Shown piece by piece: positions 35,305 to 43,021 of a stretch of DNA of 64,000 bases. A program made the position numbers and the translations under genes. The notes beneath the pieces were generated by a model, which was not told where the DNA came from, searched no databases, and was given only the letters and a program-made list of their open reading frames with translations. This stretch comes from Parvibaculum lavamentivorans DS-1 (GTDB lineage Bacteria; Pseudomonadota; Alphaproteobacteria; Parvibaculales; Parvibaculaceae), in contig NC_009719.1 in the NCBI RefSeq assembly GCF_000017565.1, positions 1,302,001-1,366,000 of the forward strand, read 5' to 3'. Positions within the stretch are counted from its first letter, which is position 1. Every line of letters begins with the position of its first letter.

Positions 35305-35652
35305 TCAGTCCTTCCCGGCGCGGTCGCGCGGGCGCGACCAGTGCAGCGACCAGGCGTTCCCGGCGTCATCGTCGCAGAACAGATTGGCGCGGATCGGCTG
35401 CGGCAGCGCAGGGTCGTCGATCAGTACGGCAACGTATTCGCCCGCGCGCTCGCCGGTGCGTTTCCAGCCCGCGCCGATTTCCGGACCGGCTTCGGCTTTG
35501 CCATCGTCGCTGGCGTGAACGCGGTAATCCGGCGCATTCTCGGCATCGGAGGGCTCTGCCGGCACGATGACGACATCGCGGAAGAGCGTGAACGTCTCCA
35601 GCTTGCCGGCGAAGCCCGTGTCCTGGCGCGTGAATTGACCAATCTGAGGCAT
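35305..35652 (-). CDS. DUF736 family protein (first copy)
   Basis: A 115-residue DUF736 protein (PQIGQFTRQDTGFAGKLET at the start, ending in a WSLHWSRPR motif). The start at 35652 has AAGGAAG just upstream. An alternative ATG at 35724 overlaps the traF stop in an ATGA and would add 24 residues. DUF736 genes are a hallmark of alphaproteobacterial ICEs and plasmids but have no assigned function. A second copy lies at 41099-41425. Confidence 0.88.
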   Translation of the reverse strand: MPQIGQFTRQDTGFAGKLETFTLFRDVVIVPAEPSDAENAPDYRVHASDDGKAEAGPEIGAGWKRTGERAGEYVAVLIDDPALPQPIRANLFCDDDAGNAWSLHWSRPRDRAGKD

Positions 35653-35720
35653 GATGACTTCCTTTGCGGCGGCGTTGGGAAAGCCATCGGTGGGCGCCGC
35701 CCCCGCCGATGGCGAGGTGT

Positions 35721-36272
35721 TCATCGCGTCGGTGCGCGCCATTCGAAGCGGCCCGTTCCGTCCTCGTCTGTCCACAGGGGGACGGCGCGGCCGATGATCT
35801 GGTCAGTGGAGGTCAGGCCGAAATAGCGACCGTCCAGGCTGTCGCGGACCTGCCAGTTCATGAGGAAGACTGCGCCGGTCGGGATACGGCGGCAGCCCTG
35901 CCAGACCGGGAGGTCGCGCGCGGCGCGATCACGCGGTAGCGCATCGCCCATGTCGACGCCGTCGATCGTGACGGAGAGGTTCGAGCGGCAAACGGTCTGC
36001 CCGGAAACGCCGAGAATGCGCTTCAGCAGTGGGACGCCTTTGGGAAGATAGCCGCGTTCGGCCATGAAGGTCGCGAGCGGCTCGGGCGCATCGACCGCAA
36101 CGAGATCGGTGACGTCGAACGGGCCATCGACGTCGATCGTGTAGAAGCCGATGGGGGCGCTCGCCGATGCGTTCCACAGGAGCTTGATCGGCAACGGGGT
36201 GAGCGCCGGATAGCTGATCCCCGTGGTCGCGAGAGCCATGACGAGGAAGAGACCGGCGCGCGTCACGACCAC
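35721..36272 (-). CDS. traF: TraF, S26-family conjugal transfer peptidase
   Basis: A 183-residue peptidase with an N-terminal membrane segment (GLFLVMALATTGISYPA) and the signal-peptidase Ser/Lys arrangement: Ser39 in WNASASAPIGFY and Lys in PLLKRILGVSG. The later VFLMNWQVRDSLDGRYFG matches family region E. In RP4 TraF cyclises the TrbC pilin. It overlaps DUF2840 by 10 bases. Confidence 0.9.
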   Translation of the reverse strand: MVVTRAGLFLVMALATTGISYPALTPLPIKLLWNASASAPIGFYTIDVDGPFDVTDLVAVDAPEPLATFMAERGYLPKGVPLLKRILGVSGQTVCRSNLSVTIDGVDMGDALPRDRAARDLPVWQGCRRIPTGAVFLMNWQVRDSLDGRYFGLTSTDQIIGRAVPLWTDEDGTGRFEWRAPTR

Positions 36273-36784
36273 GTCCTCCGGCGCAGGAGGACGGCGCGAT
36301 GCTGGTCGAGCGTATAGGTGCGCGGCTGATGTCCAGCCGCCATCCGGTTGTGGACGTGACGCCAGTGTTCCGGCGAAACGGCGTCCGCCTCGATGCCGAC
36401 CGCTTCAATTGCATCGACGTGGCGCAGCACGTCTTCGACCTTTGGCCATCCGTCGATCCTGAGCAGGATTTCACCGCCCGGCCGGACGAAAGGCAGCGTC
36501 TGGTAGGGCTCTCCGGGCTCGACTGCGCGTACGATGTCGATGCGCGAGATAATCGTGCCGAAGTCGTTGGCCGCCCATCGCACGAACGCGAATACGGTGT
36601 TCGGACGGAAGGAGACGACACGCCGGCGGCGGTCGAGGATCTGTTCATGCGCCTCACGGCCGAACCTGATCCAGTATTCGATCTTCTTCTCGACCCACGT
36701 CAGTTCGACGTGGGTAATGGTGTCATGGGGGAGCGCTGACGGCAGAGGGCCGCCGCGCATGCGGGGAGCCGCAGTGCCGGTCAT
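36263..36784 (-). CDS. DUF2840 family protein
   Basis: A 173-residue protein with the features of DUF2840 (THVELTWVEKKIEYWIRFGR, then NTVFAFVRWAANDFGTI). These genes lie between parA and traF in many related elements, as here. The start overlaps the ribbon-helix-helix stop (ATGA). Its function is unknown; tight coupling with transfer genes suggests a role in transfer or its control. Confidence 0.85.
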   Translation of the reverse strand: MTGTAAPRMRGGPLPSALPHDTITHVELTWVEKKIEYWIRFGREAHEQILDRRRRVVSFRPNTVFAFVRWAANDFGTIISRIDIVRAVEPGEPYQTLPFVRPGGEILLRIDGWPKVEDVLRHVDAIEAVGIEADAVSPEHWRHVHNRMAAGHQPRTYTLDQHRAVLLRRRTWS

Positions 36785-37032
36785 GTGGTGTCTCCTGGTG
36801 TCGAGGGGAATTCACGCGCGAGCAGCTCGCGCAGCATGTCGGCGACGGTGACGCCGCGCCCGAAGGCGGCGATCTTGATCCGGCCGCGCAGTTCGGGCGT
36901 CACATCGATGGTGAGCCTGGCGGTGAACGCAGCGACGTCAGCGGCGCGTGGTGCGTTGTCCGCAGCCTTGATCCATTGGTCGGGATCGGAGGGGCGTGCG
37001 GCGAAGCCGCGACGGGGGGATCGTTCGTTCAT
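36781..37032 (-). CDS. Ribbon-helix-helix partner of ParA
   Basis: An 83-residue protein with a ribbon-helix-helix core (AFTARLTIDVTPELRGRIKI, then GVTVADMLRELLARE). It follows parA with an ATGA overlap, so it is probably the DNA-binding partner of the partition ATPase, comparable to small centromere-binding proteins of type Ib systems. Its binding site was not identified. Confidence 0.72.
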   Translation of the reverse strand: MNERSPRRGFAARPSDPDQWIKAADNAPRAADVAAFTARLTIDVTPELRGRIKIAAFGRGVTVADMLRELLAREFPSTPGDTT

Positions 37033-37682
37033 TGTGCGCCCCCGTCGATCCGCAGACGCAGGAGTTCATCGGCGAAGGCCGCGATCTCGCGCGCGGCCGA
37101 TGTCGCATCGGCGAGTTCGGCGACCAGGCGGCCGGTCTGCGCGGCGGCGGCGAAGGCGATACGTTGGCCGATGGTGGTGGCGAGCAACGGTGGATCGTGA
37201 TCGGCCAGGGTCTCGGCTGTCTCGCGGGCCAGGATGGTGCGCGCACCGCAACGATTGAGCACGAAGCGGGCGACCAGTTCCGGGCGATAGACGCGGGCTT
37301 CGCGGAGCAGCGCCAGCATCTCGGCCGATGCCCAGCCGTCGAGCGGCGACGGCTGCACCGGGATCAGCACGAGGTCGGCGGCGAGCAGCGCCGAGCGCAT
37401 GAGCGCTGCGACACGCGGCGGGCCGTCGATGACGACGTGGTCGACATCGCGGGCCAGCGCCGGCGCTTCGCGGTGGAGCGTGTCGCGCGCCAGGCCGACG
37501 ACGCCGAACCGGCGCGGCAGGCCCTCATGGCTGCGCTGCTCAGACCAGTCGAGGGCCGATCCCTGTGGGTCCGCATCGATCAGGGTGACGCGCTGACCGC
37601 GCCCAGCGAGTTCGCCCGCGAGGTTGAGCGCCAGCGTCGTCTTGCCGACACCGCCTTTCTGGTTGAGGAACGCGACGATCAT
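37029..37682 (-). CDS. parA: ParA-type partition ATPase
   Basis: A 217-residue small ParA/MinD ATPase. Deviant Walker A is NQKGGVGKTTLALN (KGGVGKTT at 9-16), Walker A' is LIDADPQGSALDW, and VVIDGPPR is Walker B. It lacks an N-terminal HTH, as in type Ib partition. It overlaps repA upstream and the ribbon-helix-helix gene downstream, both by ATGA. It probably stabilises the excised circular form. Confidence 0.93.
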   Translation of the reverse strand: MIVAFLNQKGGVGKTTLALNLAGELAGRGQRVTLIDADPQGSALDWSEQRSHEGLPRRFGVVGLARDTLHREAPALARDVDHVVIDGPPRVAALMRSALLAADLVLIPVQPSPLDGWASAEMLALLREARVYRPELVARFVLNRCGARTILARETAETLADHDPPLLATTIGQRIAFAAAAQTGRLVAELADATSAAREIAAFADELLRLRIDGGAQ

Positions 37683-38839
37683 CGCGCACCTCCAGGCCGA
37701 TCGAGGAGCGGAAGCTGATCGGGGGAAGCCGGTTCGCTCTCTTTCCGGCCCGTCTGAGCGGCTGGAGCACCCTTGCGCGGTGATTTGCCGGCGGCGCGGA
37801 GGCTCGCTGCGGCGGTGCGGATGAGGTTTTCCACATCGCGCGCGCGCTCTTCAAAGTTAGATTCTTGGTTAGACTCTAAGTTAAGGGCGCGAATCCGCCC
37901 ACGATTTCCAGACGTTAAGGCCGGCTTGGGTTCCCGATGGCACGAGCCTCGGGTTCCCGATGGCACGATAGGTCGGGTTCCCGATAGCACGAGGCCGTCC
38001 ACAGGTTTTCCACAGGCGGCTAGTGGCTCGAAAGCCAGCAGCGTGCGCCCGCCGATTTCCACTTCGAGCGACAGGAGGTAGCCGGGCAGTGGTTGGCGTC
38101 GCACGATGTCGCGCAGTTCGAAGGCGAAGCGCTTGAACGGCGACAGGCTGCCGGATTTGAGGTGGAGGTGGCGTAGGTCGAAACGCCAGCCGCCGCGCTG
38201 ACGGCCTCCGTGTTTGCGCACGATGCGGTAGAGCCAGCGATCGAGGCCGCCGGTGAGATCGAAATAGGCCGGATCGATGGTGAGGATGAGCGCGTCATCG
38301 AGGACGGCCTTGTAGAACCAGTCGGGGACGATCAGCTCGATGCCATCGGGTCGTCCTTGGTGATCCGTGCGCTCCTGCCACTCGTTTATCCACGAGAAGC
38401 GGTGACGGCGGCCTTCGGCGGGCTGGCGGATCGACGTCGAGATGGTGGTCGATTGCAGCCGGTCGAGCGCGGCCTTGAGGCGCTGATAGTCGCGCATGGA
38501 TGTGCCGCGCCCGACATAGGTGAGGATCTCATAGGGTGTCGCCGCCATCAGACGCGAGGTGCGCAGGCCCGCGTCGCGGGCCTCGACGATCTGGCTGGCG
38601 GCCCAGATCAGGATGTCGGCGTCCCAGATCGTGGCCATGCCATGATCGGGAACGGCCTCTACCCGGATGGAGACACCGCCGGCCGAAAAGTCGATCGGCG
38701 CTATGCGGTGCGATTTCGAGAGGGAGAAGAAGGGATAGGCCATGAGATCCTGCGCGTCTCGTGGCGCGAAGTCGCCGGGAAGCGCGCGAAACAGGTCGAG
38801 CTGCCCACGCTCCGAAGGGTCACGACGACGCACCACCAT
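37679..38839 (-). CDS. repA: Replication initiator protein RepA (RPA family)
   Basis: A 386-residue replication initiator of the RPA (PF10134-type) family: RGQLDLFRALPGDFAPRDAQ near the start, YPFFSLSKSHR, and two winged-helix-like parts (TPYEILTYVGRGTSMRDYQR; YRIVRKHGGRQRGGW). It starts 18 bases after the rdfS-like gene. The coding region itself contains three 18-base direct repeats and DnaA-box-like sites (37928-38014), so an origin may lie inside the gene. This suggests the excised element can replicate. Confidence 0.9.
   Translation of the reverse strand: MVVRRRDPSERGQLDLFRALPGDFAPRDAQDLMAYPFFSLSKSHRIAPIDFSAGGVSIRVEAVPDHGMATIWDADILIWAASQIVEARDAGLRTSRLMAATPYEILTYVGRGTSMRDYQRLKAALDRLQSTTISTSIRQPAEGRRHRFSWINEWQERTDHQGRPDGIELIVPDWFYKAVLDDALILTIDPAYFDLTGGLDRWLYRIVRKHGGRQRGGWRFDLRHLHLKSGSLSPFKRFAFELRDIVRRQPLPGYLLSLEVEIGGRTLLAFEPLAACGKPVDGLVLSGTRPIVPSGTRGSCHREPKPALTSGNRGRIRALNLESNQESNFEERARDVENLIRTAAASLRAAGKSPRKGAPAAQTGRKESEPASPDQLPLLDRPGGAR
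37928..38014. other. Candidate replication origin: three iterons and DnaA-box-like sites inside repA
   Basis: The 18-base repeat GGGTTCCCGATGGCACGA occurs at 37928-37945, 37951-37968 and 37975-37992 (one substitution in the last), spaced 23 and 24 bases. Beside it are TTTTCCACA (38006-38014), one base from the DnaA box TTATCCACA, and a shorter TCCACAGG at 37999-38006. The repeat is kept while its translation runs through different frames, which argues that the DNA rather than the peptide is conserved. Confidence 0.55.
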
Positions 38840-38857
38840 GAAAGGGACCAGCCACGA

Positions 38858-39139
38858 TCAGCGTGCGTATCGGCCGGCGATCTGGCCGGTCGGTAGCGTC
38901 TGGCGCTTTGCGGGAAGCACGGAGCCGCGCGGATCGGACGTCGAGGTCACGGCGCCGCGCTCGGCCCAGGTCTCCAGATCGTCGACCGAATAGACGACGC
39001 GCCCGCCGAGTTTGTGATAGGCCGGACCAGTGCCGTAGGTGCGATGCTTTTCCAGGGTGCGCGCGGACAGGCTGAGAAATTCAGCGGCTTCCTTGGTCCG
39101 CAGGTAGCGTGGCGGGAGCGCGGCGGTATCGGGTCGCAT
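38858..39139 (-). CDS. RdfS-like recombination directionality factor / AlpA-type HTH protein
   Basis: A 93-residue HTH protein: PRYLRTKEAAEFLSLSARTL, then KLGGRVVYSVDDLETWAERG, and a basic tail. In ICEMlSymR7A a protein of this type (RdfS) triggers excision and heads an operon with transfer genes. Here it heads the run repA-parA-RHH-DUF2840-traF-...-relaxase. The 136-base gap upstream (39140-39275) should contain the promoter on which the FseA-like activator would act. Confidence 0.8.
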   Translation of the reverse strand: MRPDTAALPPRYLRTKEAAEFLSLSARTLEKHRTYGTGPAYHKLGGRVVYSVDDLETWAERGAVTSTSDPRGSVLPAKRQTLPTGQIAGRYAR

Positions 39140-39275
39140 TGGGCGGGCCTCCGTGGGGGTGCTGGGGGCCGCTGGCGATCAGCGGCTGTCAGCGACAACG
39201 GTGGCGGAGAACCTCCGGCGGGATGGATGGGGGACTTGGGATGGCTAAATTCCCCACCCCTCTTGTTGGAGCAGG

Positions 39276-40038
39276 CTAGGTGCGCCGACGATGCCGAAGC
39301 AGGTGTAGATAGCCGCCATCGATGAGGGCCAATCCGGCTTCGGCGAGGGCGATCACGGCATCCCGTAGCGGCGAGGTCTTCCAAGGGTCGGTATCGATGC
39401 GCGCCGCGCCATAGATTGCGATGGCGATGTCGCGATAGGTCGCGCCGTTCATGCGGCCGTCAGCAGCACGAAGTTTGAGGCGAAAGCGGCGGCGCTGCTC
39501 GGCGGTCATGCGCGTGTCGCGCAACGGCGGACGTTGGAGCCAGGCGCGCGCGAGGCGTGTCAGCGCATCAATGCGATCGAGGATGTCGTCATCGATGGGG
39601 ACGACCGCTGCAAGCTGGTCGTGTGCGGATATGCCGGGTAGGAAGAGTAGCTGGAGGTCGTGCTCCGGAAGACCAGCATAGGCTCCTTCAGGGCCATCAC
39701 GTCCCGCAGCGAACCTGTCGGCGAGGCTGTTTGAGCTGGACGGCAGAAAGTTCGGCCGCGCTGTCAGAAAGAGGACGGCGGGATCGCTCTGCGGCGACCA
39801 CACCACCTGTTGCTGTAGGGCAGAACGACCTGGTCTTGCGGGGAAATCGCAACCCCCAGCGCCGCTGCCTGTCGTCAGGCAGCGGCTGAGTCTCGGCGCC
39901 AGCATCGACCAGACTGGCGTAATCGTCCTGATAAGGGCGGTATCTGCGAAGACACTCCCAGGCGAGACCTTCGATCGGCAGGGTATCGAAGAAATCGTAG
40001 CTGCGGTCGTCTCGCCAGTTCGATGTATCGGGCCTCAT
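39276..40038 (-). CDS. FseA-like excision activator, split gene joined by +1 frameshift
   Basis: Two overlapping frames encode the halves of one protein. The upstream half starts at 40038 (MRPDTSNWRDDRSYDFFDTL), has the DUF6499-like domain and reaches WGLRFP. The downstream half in the +1 frame carries QQQVVWSPQSDPAVLFLTAR and a DUF2285 domain ending at 39276. Without a shift the first frame ends at 39697 as a 113-residue product with an unrelated tail. With a +1 shift at TTT-CCC-C (39846-39840) a 253-residue fusion results. The same split is known for msi172/msi171 of ICEMlSymR7A, where programmed +1 frameshifting makes FseA. A simple inactivating mutation is the alternative. Confidence 0.82.
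39841..39849 (-). promoter_or_regulatory. Candidate programmed +1 ribosomal frameshift site
   Basis: Reading the minus strand in the upstream frame, CGA-TTT-CCC-CGC encodes Arg64-Phe65-Pro66-Arg67. If the phenylalanyl tRNA slips from TTT to TTC, or the ribosome skips one C of CCCC, translation continues CCC-GCA-AGA-CCA in the frame of the DUF2285 half. The anticodon GAA pairs perfectly with TTC, so slippage is energetically cheap. Confidence 0.65.
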
Positions 40039-40167
40039 CGCATCAACTCTCCCGCGTGGTGCGCGTAAGTCGAGCGTGTGATTTTTCGGGGCGCGATGAG
40101 GGTGTTGGAAGCCCGGAGGAGGGCATTGCGTGATGTCGAAAGGGCATCACGCAGGTTCGCAAGCCTC

Positions 40168-40428
40168 TCAGCGGTGAGCCGGTCGCAGGAGATGCCGATA
40201 GCCGGTGTGGGTCATCCAGCGGGCGCGTTCGAGATGGCTGTCATGGATGCGTCGGCAGCGTTCGGGTTCACGGGCGGGATCGAGGTCGAACAGCACCCGC
40301 ACGGCTTCCTCCCAATGCGCGCCGTCAGCGGCCGCATCCAGCAAGCGCATGTATAGTTTGGCATGCGAAATGTCGTAATCGGTGAGATCTTGCCCCGATG
40401 GCGCGAGGTCCTGGAATGGTGCGGTCAT
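40168..40428 (-). CDS. QseM-like antiactivator (DUF2285)
   Basis: An 86-residue DUF2285 protein: LTDYDISHAKLYMRLLDAAA, then ARWMTHTGYRHLLRPA. In ICEMlSymR7A the small DUF2285 protein QseM binds and blocks the activators TraR and FseA. Size, family and place beside the FseA-like gene support the same role here. The start at 40428 begins the conserved region. A CGAATATTCG palindrome (40442-40451) lies just upstream. Confidence 0.75.
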   Translation of the reverse strand: MTAPFQDLAPSGQDLTDYDISHAKLYMRLLDAAADGAHWEEAVRVLFDLDPAREPERCRRIHDSHLERARWMTHTGYRHLLRPAHR

Positions 40429-40524
40429 GGTGCAGACTCGGCGAATATTCGGTGCCCGTCTATTGTCCAAGTTTGATCCGAAATAGAGGCAGTGCGAATG
40501 ATGAGGAGCCTGGCTGCCCACAGG

Positions 40525-40791
40525 TCAGCGTAAGCCTGTAGATCGGTTCTGCTTGTTTCCGCGATCATCGACCAGCAGCACTCCTTGCCCTCGGTCGGTC
40601 GACAGGAAGACGATTCCGGCAGCTTCCAAGGCCCTGCGTGCCTGATCGCGCGTCGTCTCGTACACATCGAGCCCGCTTTCGGATTCGAGGCGCTTGAGCG
40701 CGGTCAGCGATAGGCGGGCCTTGTCAGCGAGCGTCTCCTGTGTCCAACCCAGCAACGCGCGTGCGGCCCGTGATTGTCGGGCGGTGATCAT
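40525..40791 (-). CDS. QseC-like HTH regulator
   Basis: An 88-residue XRE-type HTH protein: MITARQSRAARALLGWTQET, then LADKARLSLTALKRLE, and a short C-terminal strand region (ARRALEAAGIVFLS). It matches QseC-type regulators, which bind operators around qseC/qseM to set whether an ICE is in the transfer state. It is 96 bases upstream of the QseM-like gene on the same strand. Confidence 0.75.
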   Translation of the reverse strand: MITARQSRAARALLGWTQETLADKARLSLTALKRLESESGLDVYETTRDQARRALEAAGIVFLSTDRGQGVLLVDDRGNKQNRSTGLR

Positions 40792-40832
40792 GCATGATCA
40801 CCTCCCATCGCAACCGGCGCGCGTTCCAGAAC

Positions 40833-40851
40833 TACGGCTATTTTAGTCGTA
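40833..40851. promoter_or_regulatory. Imperfect palindrome upstream of the QseC-like gene
   Basis: TACGGCTA-TTT-TAGTCGTA is a 19-base inverted repeat with one mismatch, 42 bases upstream of the QseC-like start. It is a candidate self-regulatory operator. The rest of 40792-41061 shows no gene. Confidence 0.45.
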
Positions 40852-41061
40852 TTGGCCCTTTTCTGCCAGCTCAAAGAGGTTGCCGAAGGGCCGTGTTGTG
40901 CTGGCGCCGATTTGCTGATTCGGGCAATCGAGGCGTTGTCGTCAGTGAAGCGAAGGGTCTGCGGGCTGGCTTTTGCAGTAAAGCTGGAAGAGCGCGCCTT
41001 CGGTGTGACCCGACTATTTGGAACACGCATCTGCGTTTCGGTGCGATTTGAGCAGGAAGGC

Positions 41062-41085
41062 GGCCCCGACCTTTCGGCCGGGGCC
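41062..41085 (-). terminator. Hairpin with GAAA tetraloop after the second DUF736 gene
   Basis: On the minus strand GGCCCCGGCC-GAAA-GGTCGGGGCC forms a 10-base stem (one G-U pair) closed by a GNRA tetraloop, 13 bases after the DUF736 stop. No strong U run follows, so it may be an imperfect intrinsic terminator or an mRNA-stabilising end. Confidence 0.6.
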
Positions 41086-41098
41086 TCGTGACGCCGCC

Positions 41099-41425
41099 TC
41101 AGTCTGCGCGGCGGCCGTTGGGGCGGGACCAGATCAGCGAGTAACCTTCGCCGTCCTCGTCATCGAAGAGGTTGGCGTAGATCGGAGCGTTGAAGCTCGG
41201 ATCGTCGAGCTTGAGGCCCAGATAGTCGCGGCCCTCGTTGGAGCGTTTGGACCAGGCGGCGCCGATCTCGGCGCGGCCGACCAGGACCCGGTGGCTGGGG
41301 GCGTTCTCGCCACTGGCGCGCAGGTCGGGGACGATGCGCACGCCTTTGGCCTGGACGCTGAGGGTGACGATTTCGCCGCCGAATTCGTTCGAGCCGGTCT
41401 TCTTGAAGGTGCCGATGGTCGCCAT
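41099..41425 (-). CDS. DUF736 family protein (second copy)
   Basis: A 108-residue DUF736 protein with the classic start (MATIGTFKKTGSNEFGGEIV) and end (YSLIWSRPNGRR). Function unknown; the family is a marker of alphaproteobacterial mobile elements. It is followed by a strong hairpin (41062-41085) and preceded by a long upstream region that shares sequence blocks with the region upstream of the DUF2493 gene. Confidence 0.9.
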   Translation of the reverse strand: MATIGTFKKTGSNEFGGEIVTLSVQAKGVRIVPDLRASGENAPSHRVLVGRAEIGAAWSKRSNEGRDYLGLKLDDPSFNAPIYANLFDDEDGEGYSLIWSRPNGRRAD

Positions 41426-41997
41426 TGTAAGTCTCCGTTTTCCGTTTCGAGCCCGCACCATTGCGGCCTCGATGGCGATCGACCGGACGGAGGCGAGCGA
41501 CGACACATCGCTTGCGACCGTAGCAAAGCGGAGGATGGCGCAGGCGCGACTTTGTTGTTTCGCGAGGAATGACGGCGCAGCCGGCAGGGGAAGAAAGTCG
41601 GGACCAGCCGTTGTGGCTTAGGCGCTCGAGGCAAAGCCGTCCTTCGGCCAGATCAGGCCATTGAAGAGGCCGTTTTGGAGCGGCGGCTGGACGGATCGAC
41701 GGCGGAGACGGCGGCGACCTTCGCATTGGCCCGGGAAGTCCGACCGGCGATCACAGGCGTAAACCTCCCTCGAACAGGCCTGCGCTGCGCATTTCGCCAT
41801 TCCGCCAGCTCTGACGGAACGCCTCGACGCTGAGGGTCTGCCGGCCCCGATGTCGTTACCGCCCCGACGCGCTCCATCGTTCCGTGACAGGTGGGCGCAG
41901 CCGATGCTTCGCGATGCCGCTTCCCCATTGGGCGACCAGATGGCGTGGGGGACAAAGGCATGTGCTTCTGGATCCCGCCGCGATGGGCGCTGCGGGT
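41426..41997. other. 572-base region without a convincing gene; shared upstream block
   Basis: Open frames exist on both strands but have neither family character nor ribosome sites. A block at 41527-41565 (AGCGGAGGATGGCG... TTTCGCGA) closely matches 44816-44853 upstream of the DUF2493 gene, and the stretch around 41460-41485 matches 44735-44760. The common blocks suggest related promoters or leaders for these two genes. Confidence 0.5.
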
Positions 41998-42438
41998 TTA
42001 GGCGTGGGACACATGCCCGGCAGATGGGCCGGAGGCCGCCATCCCGGTGATGCGCGCGAAGGCGACGATGCCGACCGCGATCGCTCCGATGACCGAGAAC
42101 ACGGTCTGCCATGTCTCCGATGGCATGGTGTGTTTCACGATGCCATGGGTGGCATGGAAACCGGCGACGACGGCCGGGGCGACGAAGGCCGCTGCGATGA
42201 GCAGCCGTGCCCAGGTCGGACGGACGGTGGCGAGCAGGAATTGGCCGAAGCCGAAGGTCAGGCCGGCGGCGACAAAGCCGACGACAATCGCGCCGAGCCA
42301 GCCCGCGCCGGTGCCATAGGCCCATGTGCCGGCAGTCACGCCCGCGAAGAACGGAAGAGCGAACACCGCAAGCGTGAAGAGGAGCCAGCAGAGGAAGCCG
42401 ATGGCGGCGATGCTGAGGAAAATGCCGATGAAGATCAT
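41998..42438 (-). CDS. Polytopic membrane protein of unknown function
   Basis: A 146-residue protein with about four hydrophobic segments (IFIGIFLSIAAIGFLCWLLF; FALPFFAGVTAGTWAYG; WLGAIVVGFVAAGLTFGFG; VFSVIGAIAVGIVAFAR). The start at 42438 begins directly with the first membrane segment; an ATG 18 bases earlier is in frame. Similar membrane proteins accompany DUF736/DUF2493 genes in related elements. No motif suggests a mechanism. Confidence 0.7.
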   Translation of the reverse strand: MIFIGIFLSIAAIGFLCWLLFTLAVFALPFFAGVTAGTWAYGTGAGWLGAIVVGFVAAGLTFGFGQFLLATVRPTWARLLIAAAFVAPAVVAGFHATHGIVKHTMPSETWQTVFSVIGAIAVGIVAFARITGMAASGPSAGHVSHA

Positions 42439-42572
42439 GGTGGTGTCTTTCGTCAAATGTCAGACGGACGCGCCTCCACCACCACCACGGCGCACATGCG
42501 AGATTAGCAGAATTCGAGCCGCGGGGGGAGCAGAAGCGTGAAGCGTCCGCCGACGGCGCGACCCGGTTCGCC

Positions 42573-42740
42573 TCATGAGGCGAAGGGGTCGATTTCGCCG
42601 ACGATGGCGTTTTCATCGCCATCATATTCCGAGGCCGGGGTGACGGAGAGCGTGCCGTCTCCGGCGCGATAGATGACGATGGCCGCCATCAGGGTGGTAG
42701 CGAGGCTGAAGGCGAAGGCGTGAGCGGTTTGGAAGGACAT
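42573..42740 (-). CDS. Small single-pass membrane protein
   Basis: A 55-residue protein with one hydrophobic segment (AFAFSLATTLMAAIVIY) and an acidic tail (EYDGDENAIVGEIDPFAS). The ATG at 42740 has AGGAGC about 12 bases upstream. No family assigned. Its size and composition are coherent, but it could be spurious. Confidence 0.5.
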   Translation of the reverse strand: MSFQTAHAFAFSLATTLMAAIVIYRAGDGTLSVTPASEYDGDENAIVGEIDPFAS

Positions 42741-43021
42741 CGACCTGGCTCCTGTTTGAGCGGAGGTCCATCCCCCGCTGACAGGCGCCCGAAGAGTTCG
42801 GCCGGTGGCCGCAATCACCGCGTAGGCGAAGCCGGAGCGGCGGCACGCTATGCGTAGTCCGACCCTTTACGGGTTGATGGCGTCAGGCCATCGGCTGAAC
42901 CCAAGGATCAGCGTCTTGAAGCGGGGGTGGTCGTCCGATCAGGAGACCGGATTGTCTGCATGCCGCGAGAACTGTTGCCGCCGGCTCGGCTGACCTCTCC
43001 TGCGCTGCCGGTGGCCGGATG

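Noticed and set aside
39276-40038. Reading the two-frame DUF6499/DUF2285 gene as a pseudogene
   Set aside because: Both halves are well kept and the break lies at a slippery TTTCCCC, as in the known programmed frameshift of FseA. A mutation remains possible but is less likely.
41618-42625. 335-codon minus-strand frame across the membrane protein gene
   Set aside because: Composition is arginine/proline-rich noise and it conflicts with the membrane protein in another frame.
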